Shown: positions 11,101 to 23,300, counted from the stretch's first letter. The stretch is DNA of 64,000 bases from G963676655 sp963676655 (GCA_963676655.2 CAXXKX010000003.1:2976001-3040000); one strand, 5' to 3'. Numbers and translations are program-made. The notes: generated by a model not told the origin, from the letters alone.

Positions 11101-14100
11101 TAGCGTCATCGGCAGTGCCTTTGAGGATGACTGTGCCGGTCAGTTCCTGCCCGTCGGCAATACTGCTGAAAGCCGCGGTCGGGGCGGCGGAATCGACCTT
11201 GAACGAACCGGTGACCGAATCGGCGTTGAGTCCGGAAGCCGAAGCGGTGATCTTGTATGAATACGAACCGTCGGCCAGGTTGGCGCCGGAAGTGACGTCG
11301 AGCGCGGCGGAGGTGCCGGACGCGGAATAGACTTCCGTGTTGTCCTTGTCGGTGACGACGAAGTTCCAGGCCGCGCCACGGGTGACGTCGGCGGTGACCT
11401 GAAAGGAGTCTTTGACGCCGTCGCCGTTGGGGCTGATCAGGGCGTCGGAGGTGGTGACGTTAAGGATGGCCGGTTTATTGTAGATATCGGTAATCGGGCC
11501 GGAAACGGCGATGACCGCGGCCATCGTGGTGACCGGATCGAGGGCGGTCCGGTCGGCGTACCATGAATTGATGGAGGTGATCGCCGGCAGATAGGCCAGC
11601 CCGGCGTTGGTGGTGGATTCCTCGGCCACCTTGAGCCAGTCGGCAACCGGCTTGACTATGTTCGCGTAACGGGTGGCGTCGCCGAAGGTCAGCAGATCGC
11701 CGGCCTTGAGCGAGTTGTTGACCAGTTCGCCCCCGGCAATGGCATCCATGACGAATTCGGAGGCGCTGGTGTCGATATCGCGTTTGATATAGGCATAGTA
11801 TTCGACCGTGCCGACTACGCCGGTCCGGTCCGGGACGGTGACTTCCATTCCGGCATTGACGGCGTTGCGGATATCGGTAATGGCGGCGGCGGGGAACGGC
11901 AGCAGCGCGCAGACCGCGTCGACATTGTCTTTGGTGACGGTATAGATTCTGCCGCCGAGCAGATTGACATTCTGGAGGACCCGCGCGGCGGAGGCGGCGG
12001 AGGCCATGAAAGGCTGGCTCAGGACGTTGTGTTCAAGCGCGGTGGAAGTAAGGGCGGAGGTAAAGGCGAACTGGTTTTCGGCGGCGCGGTCGTCAGCGGC
12101 AATCGCCACCGGGACATTGACGTCGCGGTCGACGTCGATCTTGACGCGGTCGACCGTGGCGGTATAGGGCAGCCCGAACTGTTCGGCCACATTGAGGTCC
12201 CAAACCACCCGGACCATGCTCGGACGGCGGGTTATCGCGACCTTAAGGCTGCCGGCGGTGATCTGGTTGAAACGGTCGATCTGGTGGAAGTAGCTGAGGC
12301 CGACGCCGTGGAGCGCCGCGCCGATAGTATCGTCACGGGTCAGCGCGGACGGATCGTTCTGAAGCGCCAGGGCGGCAGCGTCGAGTCTGGCCTTGTGCCG
12401 TTCGAGCATTGCCGGAACCGTGGTCTGGCAGTCCAGCACCAGCGCGTTGACACTGCCGGCGGTGACGGCATCTTCAACAATATCCTCATTGCCGGTCGGC
12501 GGGACGAACTTGACCTGAAGTTTCTGTTTGTGGCCCATGGTGATGCTTGAGCCGGAGCCGACGACCTGACCGCCGATGCTGAGTTCCGGGGTCAGACTGA
12601 CCAGAAAAACCGGGAAATTGGTTTCGGACGCGTTGTCCGCGAGCTGCTGGGCGTCCGTTTCGGTTGCGGGTTTGTACGATAAGGTTATCTGCTGATTATC
12701 GAGCGCGGCGGTCGGGACGGTATAAGCGAAAGCCGCGGTATTGTCGGGATTGAACAAGGAGAACGTCAGCTTGTAGCGGAGTTTATCGGGGAGCGAGTGG
12801 AAACTCAAGCCACGGGCGACGATCTTGTACTGATCGGAAACCGGGATAATGCCGTATTTTTCTTCGTTGACCTTGCGCTGCCGGAAGACGTTTTCGGTCG
12901 TCAGGCTGTTGGCCGCGAGGTAACTGCGGATCGGGGTGGCATAAGAATAGATTTCGCTGAGAATATAGGGTTCAGGAACATTTATGGCCGCGGATGGATC
13001 GGTTTCGACCGTGCTCTGGGCCTTGATGTTGGTCAGCAGTGTGCCGGGATCGATGCCGACGGTATATTCGAGTTCATGGTTATCGGTAAAAGTATTCTGT
13101 TTGAAAGACGGATCGATCTCAATCCAGGTATCGGATTGTTCATTGACCGCGCCGCGATAGGGAAAGTAGTCGACATAGGCTTTGACCCAGACATGGTCAA
13201 GCCGGATGGTTCCGACCGTACCGCCGGAATTGATCAATTGAACCGGGATATCGTTAGCGGTGAAAACCTTGGCGATCTGGTTGGGTTCATCCACTCCGAC
13301 CCATTTGCCGGCATCGGCAGTGGGCATTTCGATAGTGCCGAAAACATAGCGGCAGGGGACATTGGAAGCGCGCAGCAGCGCCATCAGCAGACTCGCCTGG
13401 TCCATATCGTTCCCGGCTTTTTCGATCAGGGTGCGTTTGGCCCCTTTGACTGAACCAAAATAGGGTTCGTAAGCAAAATTATTGCGAACGTATTCAAATA
13501 TCTTGACCGGATCATTACCCAGTTCCGCCGCCAGTGCGACGATTTTCGCGTCAAGGATTATTTCGGTCGTGGCGGCTTTATCCGCATCGGCCGGATCGCC
13601 GCTGGTCGCTTCGCCTTCGAGGTTCTGAAGCAGGTCGCTGATGACATCGCTTGCGCCCGCGACCAGCCGTCGGCCGCTGAAGAAGTATGAGGCTCCAGGA
13701 ACGATCTTGTCACGGTTGACTTCCGTGCGACGCGGGAGGGTTGTAGCCTTGACAGCTTTTTTTGAATCGGTTTTCTTATCGGCCTGGTCCAGGAACAAGA
13801 TCAGTTCGTTGATCGCGGTTTTAAGTTGAACCTGATTATTTTTATGTTTCAGTACCTGGTTGATAAGGCGGGAGAATTCGTTGAACCTGCCCACAATCTC
13901 CTGGCGTCTGGTTTCAAGTCTTTTCAGGACTCTGGGATCAATTTTCTTTGCGGTAAGCTTGTCCCGCATGGCAGTCATCATGGTGATGGTTTTGAGCTTG
14001 ATCTTGTCAAAAGTCTGCCCCATAACCTCGATGTCCTTGATCTGCTGACTGTAGTCTTTTTTCCGGTCGAGGTTGGTCAGCAGTTGTTTGCACATGTTAC

Positions 14101-14386
14101 GAAGCTTGACTCCGGCAGCCTCGTTTTGCAGACCGGCCGGGAGTTTGCCGCTGATCTGCGTGCGGTGTTTCCGGGCGCTGGACTCCTTCTGCATCTCATT
14201 AATCGATTTCTGGGTCTCATACGCGATTACCGACGGCGGGATGATCGCATAAAAGAACATCAGAAACGCCATGAAAAATGTATTGCACCGCATCCACGGA
14301 GTGTAAGGATTGAGGATAATGTTGCGCTTTTTCGCTTTCTTATTCATGTTTTGGCTCCTTCTATTCAAATATATTTTATTAAACAT
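5150..14386 (-). CDS. giant Rhs/YD-repeat protein with transglutaminase-like and Ig-like domains
   Basis: 3078 aa. A basic N-terminus and hydrophobic segment (about residues 30-55) indicate export. Residues about 295-430 are transglutaminase-like; the His (DHVWVKAY) and Asp (EIDPSF) are visible, but the expected Cys position reads GNDMDQA. Ig-like/FlgD-like domains ('ISPNGDGVKD') follow at about 970-1460, then the Rhs entry segment (GMPLSVIRTYNS) and YD repeats at about 1715-2630. The Rhs core ends with 'YDAFG' and 'DPTGK' near 2810, and a 267-aa tip has no recognised family. Two starts have good ribosome sites: 14386 (coupled to the gene before, GAGGAG) and 14347 (AAGGAG). Everything below about 7270 is markedly AT-richer than the core, suggesting an acquired tip. 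Rhs proteins typically deliver a C-terminal toxin; that is inference here. Confidence 0.85.
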   Translation of the reverse strand: MFNKIYLNRRSQNMNKKAKKRNIILNPYTPWMRCNTFFMAFLMFFYAIIPPSVIAYETQKSINEMQKESSARKHRTQISGKLPAGLQNEAAGVKLRNMCKQLLTNLDRKKDYSQQIKDIEVMGQTFDKIKLKTITMMTAMRDKLTAKKIDPRVLKRLETRRQEIVGRFNEFSRLINQVLKHKNNQVQLKTAINELILFLDQADKKTDSKKAVKATTLPRRTEVNRDKIVPGASYFFSGRRLVAGASDVISDLLQNLEGEATSGDPADADKAATTEIILDAKIVALAAELGNDPVKIFEYVRNNFAYEPYFGSVKGAKRTLIEKAGNDMDQASLLMALLRASNVPCRYVFGTIEMPTADAGKWVGVDEPNQIAKVFTANDIPVQLINSGGTVGTIRLDHVWVKAYVDYFPYRGAVNEQSDTWIEIDPSFKQNTFTDNHELEYTVGIDPGTLLTNIKAQSTVETDPSAAINVPEPYILSEIYSYATPIRSYLAANSLTTENVFRQRKVNEEKYGIIPVSDQYKIVARGLSFHSLPDKLRYKLTFSLFNPDNTAAFAYTVPTAALDNQQITLSYKPATETDAQQLADNASETNFPVFLVSLTPELSIGGQVVGSGSSITMGHKQKLQVKFVPPTGNEDIVEDAVTAGSVNALVLDCQTTVPAMLERHKARLDAAALALQNDPSALTRDDTIGAALHGVGLSYFHQIDRFNQITAGSLKVAITRRPSMVRVVWDLNVAEQFGLPYTATVDRVKIDVDRDVNVPVAIAADDRAAENQFAFTSALTSTALEHNVLSQPFMASAASAARVLQNVNLLGGRIYTVTKDNVDAVCALLPFPAAAITDIRNAVNAGMEVTVPDRTGVVGTVEYYAYIKRDIDTSASEFVMDAIAGGELVNNSLKAGDLLTFGDATRYANIVKPVADWLKVAEESTTNAGLAYLPAITSINSWYADRTALDPVTTMAAVIAVSGPITDIYNKPAILNVTTSDALISPNGDGVKDSFQVTADVTRGAAWNFVVTDKDNTEVYSASGTSAALDVTSGANLADGSYSYKITASASGLNADSVTGSFKVDSAAPTAAFSSIADGQELTGTVILKGTADDANFNNYTVVVTGADPVSSNNIVVDGSLHILDTTALTNGFVDLTLTVTDKAGNKTIVTRNVTVNNPIPDITKPTLALSVYNPDCGRNVQANETVISDSGVLNVTLNADDDTAVKNIKLYIDGSLLAQNSNDAILTHNLDTFSLTDGSHTLTAQALDAAGNVSDTASLTFTLSGAISNFKVTPQVATVGNSTVTVSANLRASGNWTLSFNGPAAISTVAGSGSVVSYSFDASQYADGAYTVKLAVDNVTTQPERAFNIDLVLNKPVAAIANIEESQVIRDGLFELVGTADDVDVNDAVSYKVLVRDQDTFAVVADVTPQPVDASGYHVGRVANASLGTLDFTMLKNNSYTLQLEVKGGADTVTAEVDFALNSQLKVGQLGFSQQDLIIPVGGMPLSVIRTYNSLNVAEPGDFGYGWTWALKDVDMKIGGSRDSYVPVGESQSVSIRTGGARNVDITLPDGTRTTFTYSVEPSRMFEYQAVWTASPGVKATLKPLDSAKLFALPGLFPYWEAAGPYTPMDNFEFSGFTLTTKDGTEYKIERENLGEHEILTDEGESIYVTVYGKGSLKRITQRSGDTIDFSDDKIEHFNPQGVKTRSIVFTRNAEGLINAIHDPENLDANGDPIGYAKFTYEYDFNKNLIKVNKLKDRATGEYLTTEFLYETAGRPHYISSIKDARGKTPMLCEYDGSGRLVATIDADGNRIEMQHDLTGKSETVFDRAGNPTVHTYDTRGNVTSTTNAHGYITRRTYDENNNELTVTNPLGYTTAYTYDSNNNRTSVTDPLGNKSTFTYDAYGNQLTSTDPLGHKTTNTYDGSGNLLTSTNALGQTTTNVYTDGNLTTTYDANGDLVSSFGYDGSGNMTSSTDRNNVTRNFSYDPNGKQTGSTFTWTDPTGTLGTKNLTTQTIYNAADQVVKTIDSEGNASTTVYNEIEKPIQRTDKLGNTTNTVYDARGNVTETQYADGTVSRTVYDIMGRGYLTQDRHVPGATANGSRSIYDAVGRVIRTERLSDVKVTVTNGESALESVGSVISSTSNTYDAAGRVLVSTDVEGNQTKYEYDAAGRSLATTDALGNRTTYEYDVAGRQTKVTDALGRETKFEYDALGRRVKTIFADNTFTSVVYNTLGQKIRETDQSGISTEFEYDAMGRLAKVIKPQVDDGNGNMVNPEWSYSYNIYGNLARITDPKGRENTFTYDQYGRQLTRTLPMGQSESQEFNTLGQTVKKTDFKGQVTEFIYDWLGRVETKNLYAAGSSSAGETVQVVYDDLGRQKEITEARGTTTFTYDINGRVTQIVKPEGTINYVYDQVTGRKTKTWSAKSEQAYEYDELGRLKKVIVLKRNGVDLNTPNEFVYNYNNVGLRNSITLPNGITTKYEYNGLNRLTKLTHKNSAGDVLADYSYTLAPNGRRTAIAEQRLEPDGSYSNTNINYTYDKLYRLTKEVSTSTENSPNFSNQYIYDANGNRVQKLCTAGGATEAINYTYNNNDQLTIENSSAKGITNYQYDANGSLISKSSNDESNTFTYNLHNRLASATIQRTEEGQLVNITGNYTYDQSGIRVKSMLSVNGNSQNRIFLVDNMNHTGYAQIFEEAPNVGDPLTRSYVIGDDILSQETSEGVKHLLYDGHGSTRVLTNVSGVVTDRYSYDAFGIMLGGNPTTTTPAATDLLYSGEQFDVGLQSQYLRARYYNQNIGRFYSIDPFAGYHSDPQSLHKYAYCHSDPVNGTDPTGKFFTVNDKLSTMAIRMILENMVDMAISPIMDVAAAKTLPQAYRVGLLTAMHASAINIGSSLAASIGQYVAFGDVAGIDLLISPTNLNMAFYTFLGGYFEFRTAKGIRASISSWVGVIFDCPRSDDYQGPFYTIHIPIFKYLSSVMKLKIMDHVVRAINMTNILGGALRICDKIFTMILPVISRLSISVFIGESFSGPKGFSFSYNIGKKAGNADWALSITTFTQQAPSRSVPFDVGLVNDREHKPPKESIYGRLTREFFEYLVELYYK

Positions 14387-14397
14387 TATTCATCTCC

Positions 14398-17300
14398 TCA
14401 CTGTTGCGGTTCTGCATTAATGGGCGAAATATTCAGAACCGAGCCCGAGATATCGATTGTATTGGCAATCAGCGCGCCGTACAAGGTGTTGCCGTTACTG
14501 GCCAGTTTGCATTCTCCGTTCGGAGCATAGATAATTCCTTTCAAATAGGCGTTGTTGCAGCTCAGATCGATATTGGTCGCACTATAGAGAACTATATGAT
14601 TTTTAGTATCGACAGTCCTGAGTTTGATATCGGAACTGACCAGTTTGATGGAGCCGGTCGCGACGATTGTCACGTCGAGGTCAACATCCTTGGTGATCAT
14701 GACATTGCCTTTGACATAATGAATGCCGCTTGCCAGATTGTCGCCGACATCGATGGTCAAATCGCTGTCATGCGTGTAGTCGGCATTATCTTTGTAGTAG
14801 TTGATATCATAGGCGGGCATGGTCTGGCTCGGAGCTCCGGCCTGCTGCTGGTCGACATCCATTTTGGAGCCGTTCACTTTGATGCTGCCGACCGCCGATG
14901 CTACATCCATGACATCGGTATTGGTTCCGACAATATTGATATCTGCATTACTGTGAATGCGGCCGTTTATGACTTTATTCGAACCGCTGATGTCCAGCTG
15001 TCCTGAAGTGGAGTTATGGAATACCAGGTATGAAAGCACCGTAAAACTCCAGGCCGACGAGGTATTTTCATTCCCAGCACGATCCTTGACGCTGAGGCTG
15101 ACGGTAACCGCTCCGCCCGGCAGATCCTCCGTCAGTGTGGCGGTAACTTTACCGGTCGCGGCGTCATAGGTATGCGTAACAACCGTATCGTTGATTTTCA
15201 ATTGAATTGTGCTAGCGTCAATCCCGCTGAACGAATCGGCGACCACCGCACTGATTGCAGGTCGTTTTTCGTAAGTCATGCTTTCATTGGCCGGGGTCAA
15301 GCCGGAAATCGTCGGCTTGGTTGTGTCAACCCCGACTTTCCAAACCGATGACGTTGCCTGGTTTCCGGCATTGTCGCTGACCGTCAAGGAGAGATTGTGC
15401 CAGCCGTCGGCCAGCGCCGTTACCGGAGTATATGAAACAATCCCGGTTGCCGAATCAAATGAATGCGTTACAGCTGTATCATCAATTTTTAAAACAATGG
15501 TATCACCTTTGATCCCGCTGCCGGCATCAGTTACTTTAACGCTGAACGCCGGAGTGCTGTCGCCGGTAATCGCGTCATTCGCCGGAACGTAATCGCTTAT
15601 TACCGGAGCAGTCGTATCCACAGTGATCTTCCAGTTGGACACAACAGTTTCATTCGCCATATTGTCGCTGACCTTCAACCCGATATTATGCAACCCATCG
15701 GCAAGCGCGGTTGTTGGAGTGGCCGTAATTTTACCGGTCGCGGCATCATAACTGGCGGTCAGCGCGGTACTGTCAACGGTCAGAACGATCGAGTCGGCTT
15801 TGATCCCGCTGAACGAATCGGCAACATCGATACTTATCGCCGGGGTGGAATCGGTGACAACCGCGTTGTTGGCCGGAACAAGGTTCGTAGTTGTCGGCGC
15901 GGTCGTATCGACGCCGACTTTCCATTCGATGCTTGTAGCCGCGTTGCCTTTAATGTCACTGACATTCAGGGTGATATTGTGCCAGGTGTCGGTCAGTGCA
16001 GTTGCCGGAGTGTATGAAACAATCCCGGTCGCAGCATCATAAGCGGCGGAAACGGCGATTCCGTCAACGGTCATCGCAATTGAATCAACTTTAATCCCGC
16101 TGAACGCGTCGGCAATCTTAACGCTGAGATCCGGGGTGGAATCGGCCGTAATGGTATTGGATACCGGGCCGTAATCGGAAATGACCGGCGCCGTCGTATC
16201 AATACCGAATTTCCAGTCTGAAAGAATGCGTTGGTTCCCGGCATTATCACTTACTTTCAGAACGGCGTTATGCCAAGTGTCGGCCAATGCCGTAGTTATC
16301 GGAGCAGTAATGATCCCTGTTTCAGCAGTATAAGTGGCGGCAACCGCGGTTCCGTCGACCGTCAGAATGATTGTTGACGGATTGACTCCGCTAAAAGCGT
16401 CAACGGCTTTCGCACTCAACTCTGGTGTCGAGTCAGCGAGAATCTCATTGTTGGCCGGAACAAGGTCGGTAATCGCCGGTCCCAGATTGTCAACTCCGAT
16501 CTTCCATGCGGCGGAAGTGGAGGAATTGCCGGCATTGTCGCTGACATTAAGAACCAGATTATGCCAGTTGTTGGACAGGGTTGGAGCGGTCGCTGTTACT
16601 ATGCCGGTTGCAGCATCATAAGCGGAGGTCACGGTCTGACCATCAATACTCAAGGTTATCGTGTCTGCTTTGATGCCGCTGAAAGCGTCCGCCACTTTTA
16701 TGCTGATGTCCGGAGTACTGTCAATCGTAATCGTGTTATTCACCGGACCATAGTCCGTAACCGCTGGACCGGCGGTGTCGATTCCGAGTTTCCAGGTTGC
16801 GGAGGTCGAAGAATTACCGGCTTTATCACTGACCGTAAGCACCAGATCGTGCCAGCCGTCAGTCAGCGCGGCTGCCGGAGTATAGGAAACTATTCCTGTA
16901 GTTGAGTCATATGTGGCGGTAACGGCGGTCCCGTCAATCGTCAAAGAGATTGTATCAACTTTAATGCCGCTGAACTCATCCGCTATCTTAACGTTGACTA
17001 CAGGGGTATTATCTAAGGTGATTGAGTCGTTGACAGGACTATAATTGGTAATTGCCGGCGCGGTGGTGTCAATTCCAATTTTCCAGGTTCCTGACGTTGC
17101 CTGGTTTCCGGCATTGTCGCTTATTTTCAGGACAACATTATGCCAGCCGTCAGTCAGAGCGGCCTCCTGGGAGGCGGTGACTGTTCCGCTCGTACTGTTG
17201 GTCGTAGCGGTCAGGACATTCCCGTCAACGGTAAGTATTGCCGACGAGAAATTGACGCCGCTGCAGGCATCCGCAACATTGGCGCTTAATTGCGGGAACG

Positions 17301-20300
17301 CGCTGTTGTCGATGCTGTCATTAGCCGGAGACATGTTTGTGATTGTCGGCGCGACCGTATCGGCGACGGTGATCACAACTGAATCCGTCGAGGTCAAACC
17401 CAGGGAGTCGGTAACGGTCAAGGTGAGATTGTGAACACCCCAGGTAAACAATTTACTGAAAGCCATTTCATTACTGAGTACCGTATCGCCCTCTTTCCAC
17501 TGGTAAGAAGTTATGTCATTGTTCATTGCCGGCGGATTTGTCGAATTGGCGTCAGTCGAACCTGAACCACTGAGAGTGAAGGTCATACCGCTACCGGATG
17601 TACCTTCGATAGATTGATCAACTCCGGCATTGGCAACCGGCGCATCGTTGGTAACAGTCATGCCGTTGACGTCCAGCGGAATTGAAATACTTTCGCCCTC
17701 ATAAATGAAATTAGCGGTCAATGTGATCGGGTAACTGCCCGGCAAGAGTTCGATTGCCGGATAATTAAATGTATTGGAGTAAGCCGCCGCTTTAACCAGG
17801 TTCGCAGTAGAGGCAAAACTCTTGATTATTTGATATGAAGACGGGTCATAAACGCAAACTTTCAGTTCGACATTAGACAAGTCGACATTGCCGGTGTTGG
17901 TCGCGCTGATGTTAAGGTCCGCTGAACCGGATTTACGCTTTACGGTCATCGGTTCGGCTTTAATATCACCGATAAGACCTTTTCCCTGCTGCACATCGGC
18001 AACAATTTCAAACTGAGCACTGTTGGTAAACAACACTTCGCCGTTCATCGATGCAGTTTGTATTACCGTATAAGCACCGATAGGATTAGATGCTGTCGCA
18101 AAGGTCAATTGCTTATTATCCGTCGATTTTTGGATTAAACTTGCAATAGAGTAATCATTGGTTTGCAGGATGTTATTAGAACTGTCCTGCACTTTGACAT
18201 TGACACTGATCCCGTTCAGATTCAAAGACGGGCTGTTGTTCATGACTTTCGAAGTAATACCAACTTGCTCATTGGCTGCATATTGGATTTTATCGGTAGA
18301 AATACTGCCGGTTACGCTTTGAACCGCATCTTCGGCGGTAATTTCAAAGTTATCGGAGGCGGTTGCCGCCACGGCTCCTCTAATGTACAATTCTCCTTTT
18401 GCGTAGTAATTACCGGGAGTATTGTTCTCAGTATTGAAAACAAATTTGAAATTCTGTTCCCGGCCCAGTTCCAACGCAGGAACAACCGTATCGACATCTC
18501 TGACCTTCTGTCCTGATGCATTAAATACGGATACGACTAAACTCAGTTTGTCATTTGCATCATAATCAACATATGTTACTTTCAGATCATCAAGCACCGG
18601 GGATTGTCCAACGTTAGTAGTGGACATCGCAACTTCTATTTCCAGGAATCGTCCCGAGGATGAAGGAACTGTAGAGCGGTCTCCGGTAAAAGGATTACTG
18701 AATTTTTCATTTTCCAGTCCGGCAATAGAATCTGAACTTCTGGTTCTGAATTGCAGAGAAGTTCCAGCCGGAACCTGGGCGTTGTATATCAATTTATCCC
18801 AGGCGGCCATTTTTCCGGCATCAATGATATATCTGGCGGTACCGCTTGGGTTATACGCGGCCCGGACAACCTCAAGTTTAACGTTGTCAACAATAATCCA
18901 TGATGAATAGTCACTTGTTTTATAGGAAAAGCTGATTCGAACCGTCTGTCCCTTGAATTCTGAAACGTCCAAAACTTTTGTGACTGTATCTGCTTGTGTC
19001 ACATCTGCCTCAAGCAAGGTGGCAAGAACCTGATTTGAAGTATTACGAACCTGAATAAGATATTTATTTGAATAAGTAGAAGGTATTTTTATGTCGGCAT
19101 ACAGTTTCGCACTAATCGCATCGGCTGGAATCGTTACATCCTGATATAACACCGGACTTTCGTATGACCAGATTCCCATGGAAGTAATTCCACTGATGAC
19201 ATTAGGGTTGTCATACCATTCATCCGTCCATTCGGGCCAAATATCCCAACCTTGCGTCATCCAGGGAGTCAGATCCCAACCATCACCATTTTCAAAATCT
19301 CCATTGACAATAAGATTTTCCGGTTCTGACTCAGGAACCCGGTCAAGACACAGACTGCCGGGGAATATCGTGTTATTAATGTTTGACAATGTTCCGCTGG
19401 TCCAGTCTTCATCAGTTGACAACTTTTGCATTGCGGTTCCGTTAAGCACCATATCAAGGGAAATGTTAACATTTTCATTATTCACATATTGATCTTTATC
19501 AACTGACAAAGTTAATTCCGCCGCCTGCTGCACCTGCACAGTTTCAGAACCAAGAGAAACCTCAATGTTATTTCCATTGTAATCAGTATATGTCAAAGTC
19601 GATGATTTTTTGACTTCTCTTTCTTCGCCCGGGACCAGATTGGACAAGTTAATTTTGTATGATACACTGTACTGGTCGATAGAGAAGAACTCTCCAAGAT
19701 CAAACTTCAGTTCAACTGTACCTGCTTCCTGATTTTCTGTAATGCTCGTTGGCTGTAGAGAAAAAGACGTCTGGTCGATTATCAGATTTTCCAGCGGCAG
19801 AGTTTCTGTAAGTACTACATTGGTAAACTTCCGTGTTGTTGTGGCGCTGCCAAAATCGAAAGAGAAAGTAACGTCATTATAATCGCCGTCCCCGCCGCCG
19901 CCCATGTCTTCGAATCCTACAAGATATTTCCGGTCTGAAGTTTCAGTTACTCTGCACTGAATCGGATTATCAGTAAAATAGGTAGCGCCAGTATTGTAAA
20001 CATAGAGGAAGAATCTGATTTTGTCGCCGGGTTCAGCAGGAATAGTAAAAACTTCATCGGCACGATTTTTAGGTTCTTCGATGCCTTCTTGTGAAATTAC
20101 CCCATTGATTTCCCAACCGAGCCTGTGAGAATAGCCTGCTTCTCCGCCGTGGCAGGTCACAACAAAACCCGATTGCTCAGGCGGAACGGTAAAAGTTCCA
20201 CTGACTTCAACCACTTCGTCGGAAGCCGGTGCTTTGCTGATAAGATTGGTCTTTAACTGAACAGTTGAATTGCTGACCGGTTCAAGCATTGCCGGGGACA

Positions 20301-23300
20301 CATTTCTGGACATTGAAATACATCCTTCATCGATAACCTGAAATGCCAACTCGGATTTGATGACGCCCTGAGTATTGGCCGGGGTTATTTCCGCCTGAAT
20401 TTTATATTCTCCAGTCTCAATGAAAACATCATAAAGCGGATCGATATCATATTTGTAGATTTCCCCTTTAACCAGAGAGACCGGAATGTCCATTGACGTT
20501 GCTTCAGTCCCATCAGGCTTTATGATTTTGACTTTACCGGTTGCGGCACCGTCAATGTTTGACAAGTTCTGCACGTACACTGAAATTGTAACCGGCTGCG
20601 TATTATCAAAATATATATATTTAGGATTGGTTGTAATAACCACTCCGCCGACCTTGAATAACGAATTGACGGTGAAATCTTCTGTTACCGTTTGCAGTAA
20701 GGTATCGCCTTCGCTGTAGATGAGAAGCTCTGCCGTATATACACCCGGAGCTGATGCAAGTATGGAAAAATAATAATTGCCGTCATATTCGTTGACAACC
20801 AAATAACTCCCGTCCGGAGCCTTGATTCGCACACTTTTGCGAACATTTTCGGAAAATACTTCCGGAACGATCTTGACCACATCGTACGGATTGAAAGAAT
20901 CCACCGTCAAATCATTGCCGTCTACTGATTTGTAAATTTTCAAAGCAACCTGTGATGAAGAGAAGAAGACGTTTTTCTCGGCAGAGTTGTTGTATTCATT
21001 CGCTTCAGCAATATTATTTTCCTGATCAATAAGGACCACTATTGTCTTTGCCCCGGGAGACGCCTGCCACACCGCTTCAATTTCTTCGGAGGTTCCGGCA
21101 GAAAGAGAACTGAGCGTCTGGGTGCTGATAACATTCAAAGTGCCGCTGCTGTTTTCGGCGATAATAACTTTAATATTTTCCGCCGCCTGATTGCCGATAT
21201 TGTCGATTTTCGCCTTAATTCCCACCATGGAGTTGGTATCAAGGTCGGTATGGGTGAAGGTAATATAATTAGCGTCAACGGTCAAATCCGGTCCATCGGC
21301 CGGGTTCAAAGTGGAGACCACCAGGTTGTTATTCTCGCTGATTTCAGAAACAGCATCCACGCTGTCTACATAAATATATATTTTTTCGGTCCCGCCGGAA
21401 GCAATATAATCAGCACTCACGACCAATTGCCCTCCTGCCGCAAGTCCTGAAACCTCCTGTTCATCAATTAAAACAGCTCCGGTCTGAAGGGGATTGCCAC
21501 TGGTTATCAATACCTTGAAATTACCGGAAGCATTAGTTCCGGTATTCTTTACTACGGCAGAAATTGTTACTGTCTCACCGGAGTTCGGATAGGTATCAGA
21601 AAAACTGACGTCTTCGGGGCTGATTATCAGATCAGGCAGCGGACTGACTGCTATATTGGCGGTCGTCTGGTTCTCGTTATTGTTTTCGTTGCCTTCGGCG
21701 ATCAGGTTGCCCGGATCGGCAACGCATTTAATTACATGGGTTCCTCCGGACATAAAAATATAATTATATTGGATATTATGGGTTGCGCCCCCGGCTAATT
21801 CAGAGATAGTTATGTCTTCACCAATCTGAACATCATTATCATAGATTTTAAGAATTACATTTTCAGCAGATTGCGTGCTGTTGTTTCTGACGATCATGAG
21901 AATCTGGGCAGCCTGCCCGGTGGAGAGTCCTGTCGGCACACTGACTGAAACAACTTCAATATCTACCGGAGCGTTTGATTCGGCAACGGTAATACTTTGG
22001 GAACGCGTATTATTTGTTTCATCACTTTCAGCAACAGTACTTTTGGAATCAGCAACTGCTTCCAAAGAATATGTTCCGGCAGCCAACGTGGTTGAATAGG
22101 TTAATATAGCCTGACAGCCTGGACCTAAATCAATCCCGCTGAAGGTGTGAATTGCGGTTCCGCCGGATTTCAACACGACGTCAAAAGAACCGGAAGCGGT
22201 TCCTCCGGCATTTATAACGGTTGCTTTTATCTCCACAGTCTCCCCCGCGGTTGGAACAGATGGAGATGTCGACAAAGCGGAAACCTGCAAGTCTGCAGGA
22301 CTTGAGGCAGGAGCCGCAACCGAAAATACTTTTACCGCCTCGTTATTGGTCGTATTCTGTTCGTTTGGAACAGCGGATAATTTTATCGCGAGGTTATGAG
22401 TTCCGGCCGCAAATGACGCCGTCAATACAACATTGTTACTGTCATCGGCATTTACTCCGCTTAAAGTCACATTGGCGATAATATTTCCGTTATCGATGAT
22501 CTGAACCGGAATATTTGAAGCGTCACCAGTTCCGGTGTTATTAACCGTCGCAGTCACCGTAATACTCTGGAACGCGGTCGGGGAAGAATTTGACAAAACT
22601 ATGTTATCCGCAGTTATTTCCAGTTCGGGAATTCCGGCAATGTTAATTGTTTTCGATGCGGTATTATTTATTTCGGACTCTTCCTCAATAGTGTTGTCAT
22701 AGTCAACGAAAACATAAACCTGTTGAGAACCAACCAGGCTGGTTGTCGCAAATGGAACCGACACCTGGGCTGAGCCGTCGGACGGAATCGAGGAAACAAC
22801 CTGCGCTGTTCCAATTGCTGAACCGCTTACGCGCGGGTCGCCATTGAAAAATTCAACTTTGACGTTGTCCGCTTTTTCTTTGCCGCTATTGAAAATTGTC
22901 GCCTGCAAAGTAGCAGACTGTCCGGTTACAGGAGTTACCGGGGAAATAATAATATTAGAACTCTCAATTTTTAAATCCGGCAGATCGCCCTGTTCCGGTG
23001 TAGCTACTGCGGCGATTGCTTGCAAAACAACCCCGGTTGTGTAGACGCTTTCATTCCACGAACCGTTTGACTGTTGAGCATCCAGCAGTTCTGATAACAA
23101 ATCCTGTACTTCGGAGGGTTGTTTTACTTTTATCAGCGCCAGATAACACCATGCCTTTGTTACCAGCGGGGTGGCGGTAACAAGGTTTGCTTCAATATAC
23201 GTTACACATTTGTTAATAGCGCTATCCAAGTCGGAACTGCTGATTCCCGCGTTTTGAATTCCTTTAAGAGTTATCAGAATTCTTGCGGTACGAACCAGGT

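Noticed and set aside
7211..13453. Many long + strand reading frames opposite the Rhs gene
   Set aside because: They mirror the GC-rich repeats of the real gene, lack ribosome sites and have repetitive low-complexity translations.
15040..17360. Repeat array considered as CRISPR
   Set aside because: The period is about 290 bp, in frame and protein coding; no short repeats with unique spacers occur anywhere in the window.
14404..17434. + strand frames opposite the tandem repeats of the 3148-aa protein
   Set aside because: They recur with the 290-bp period of the coding repeats, which shows they are shadows.
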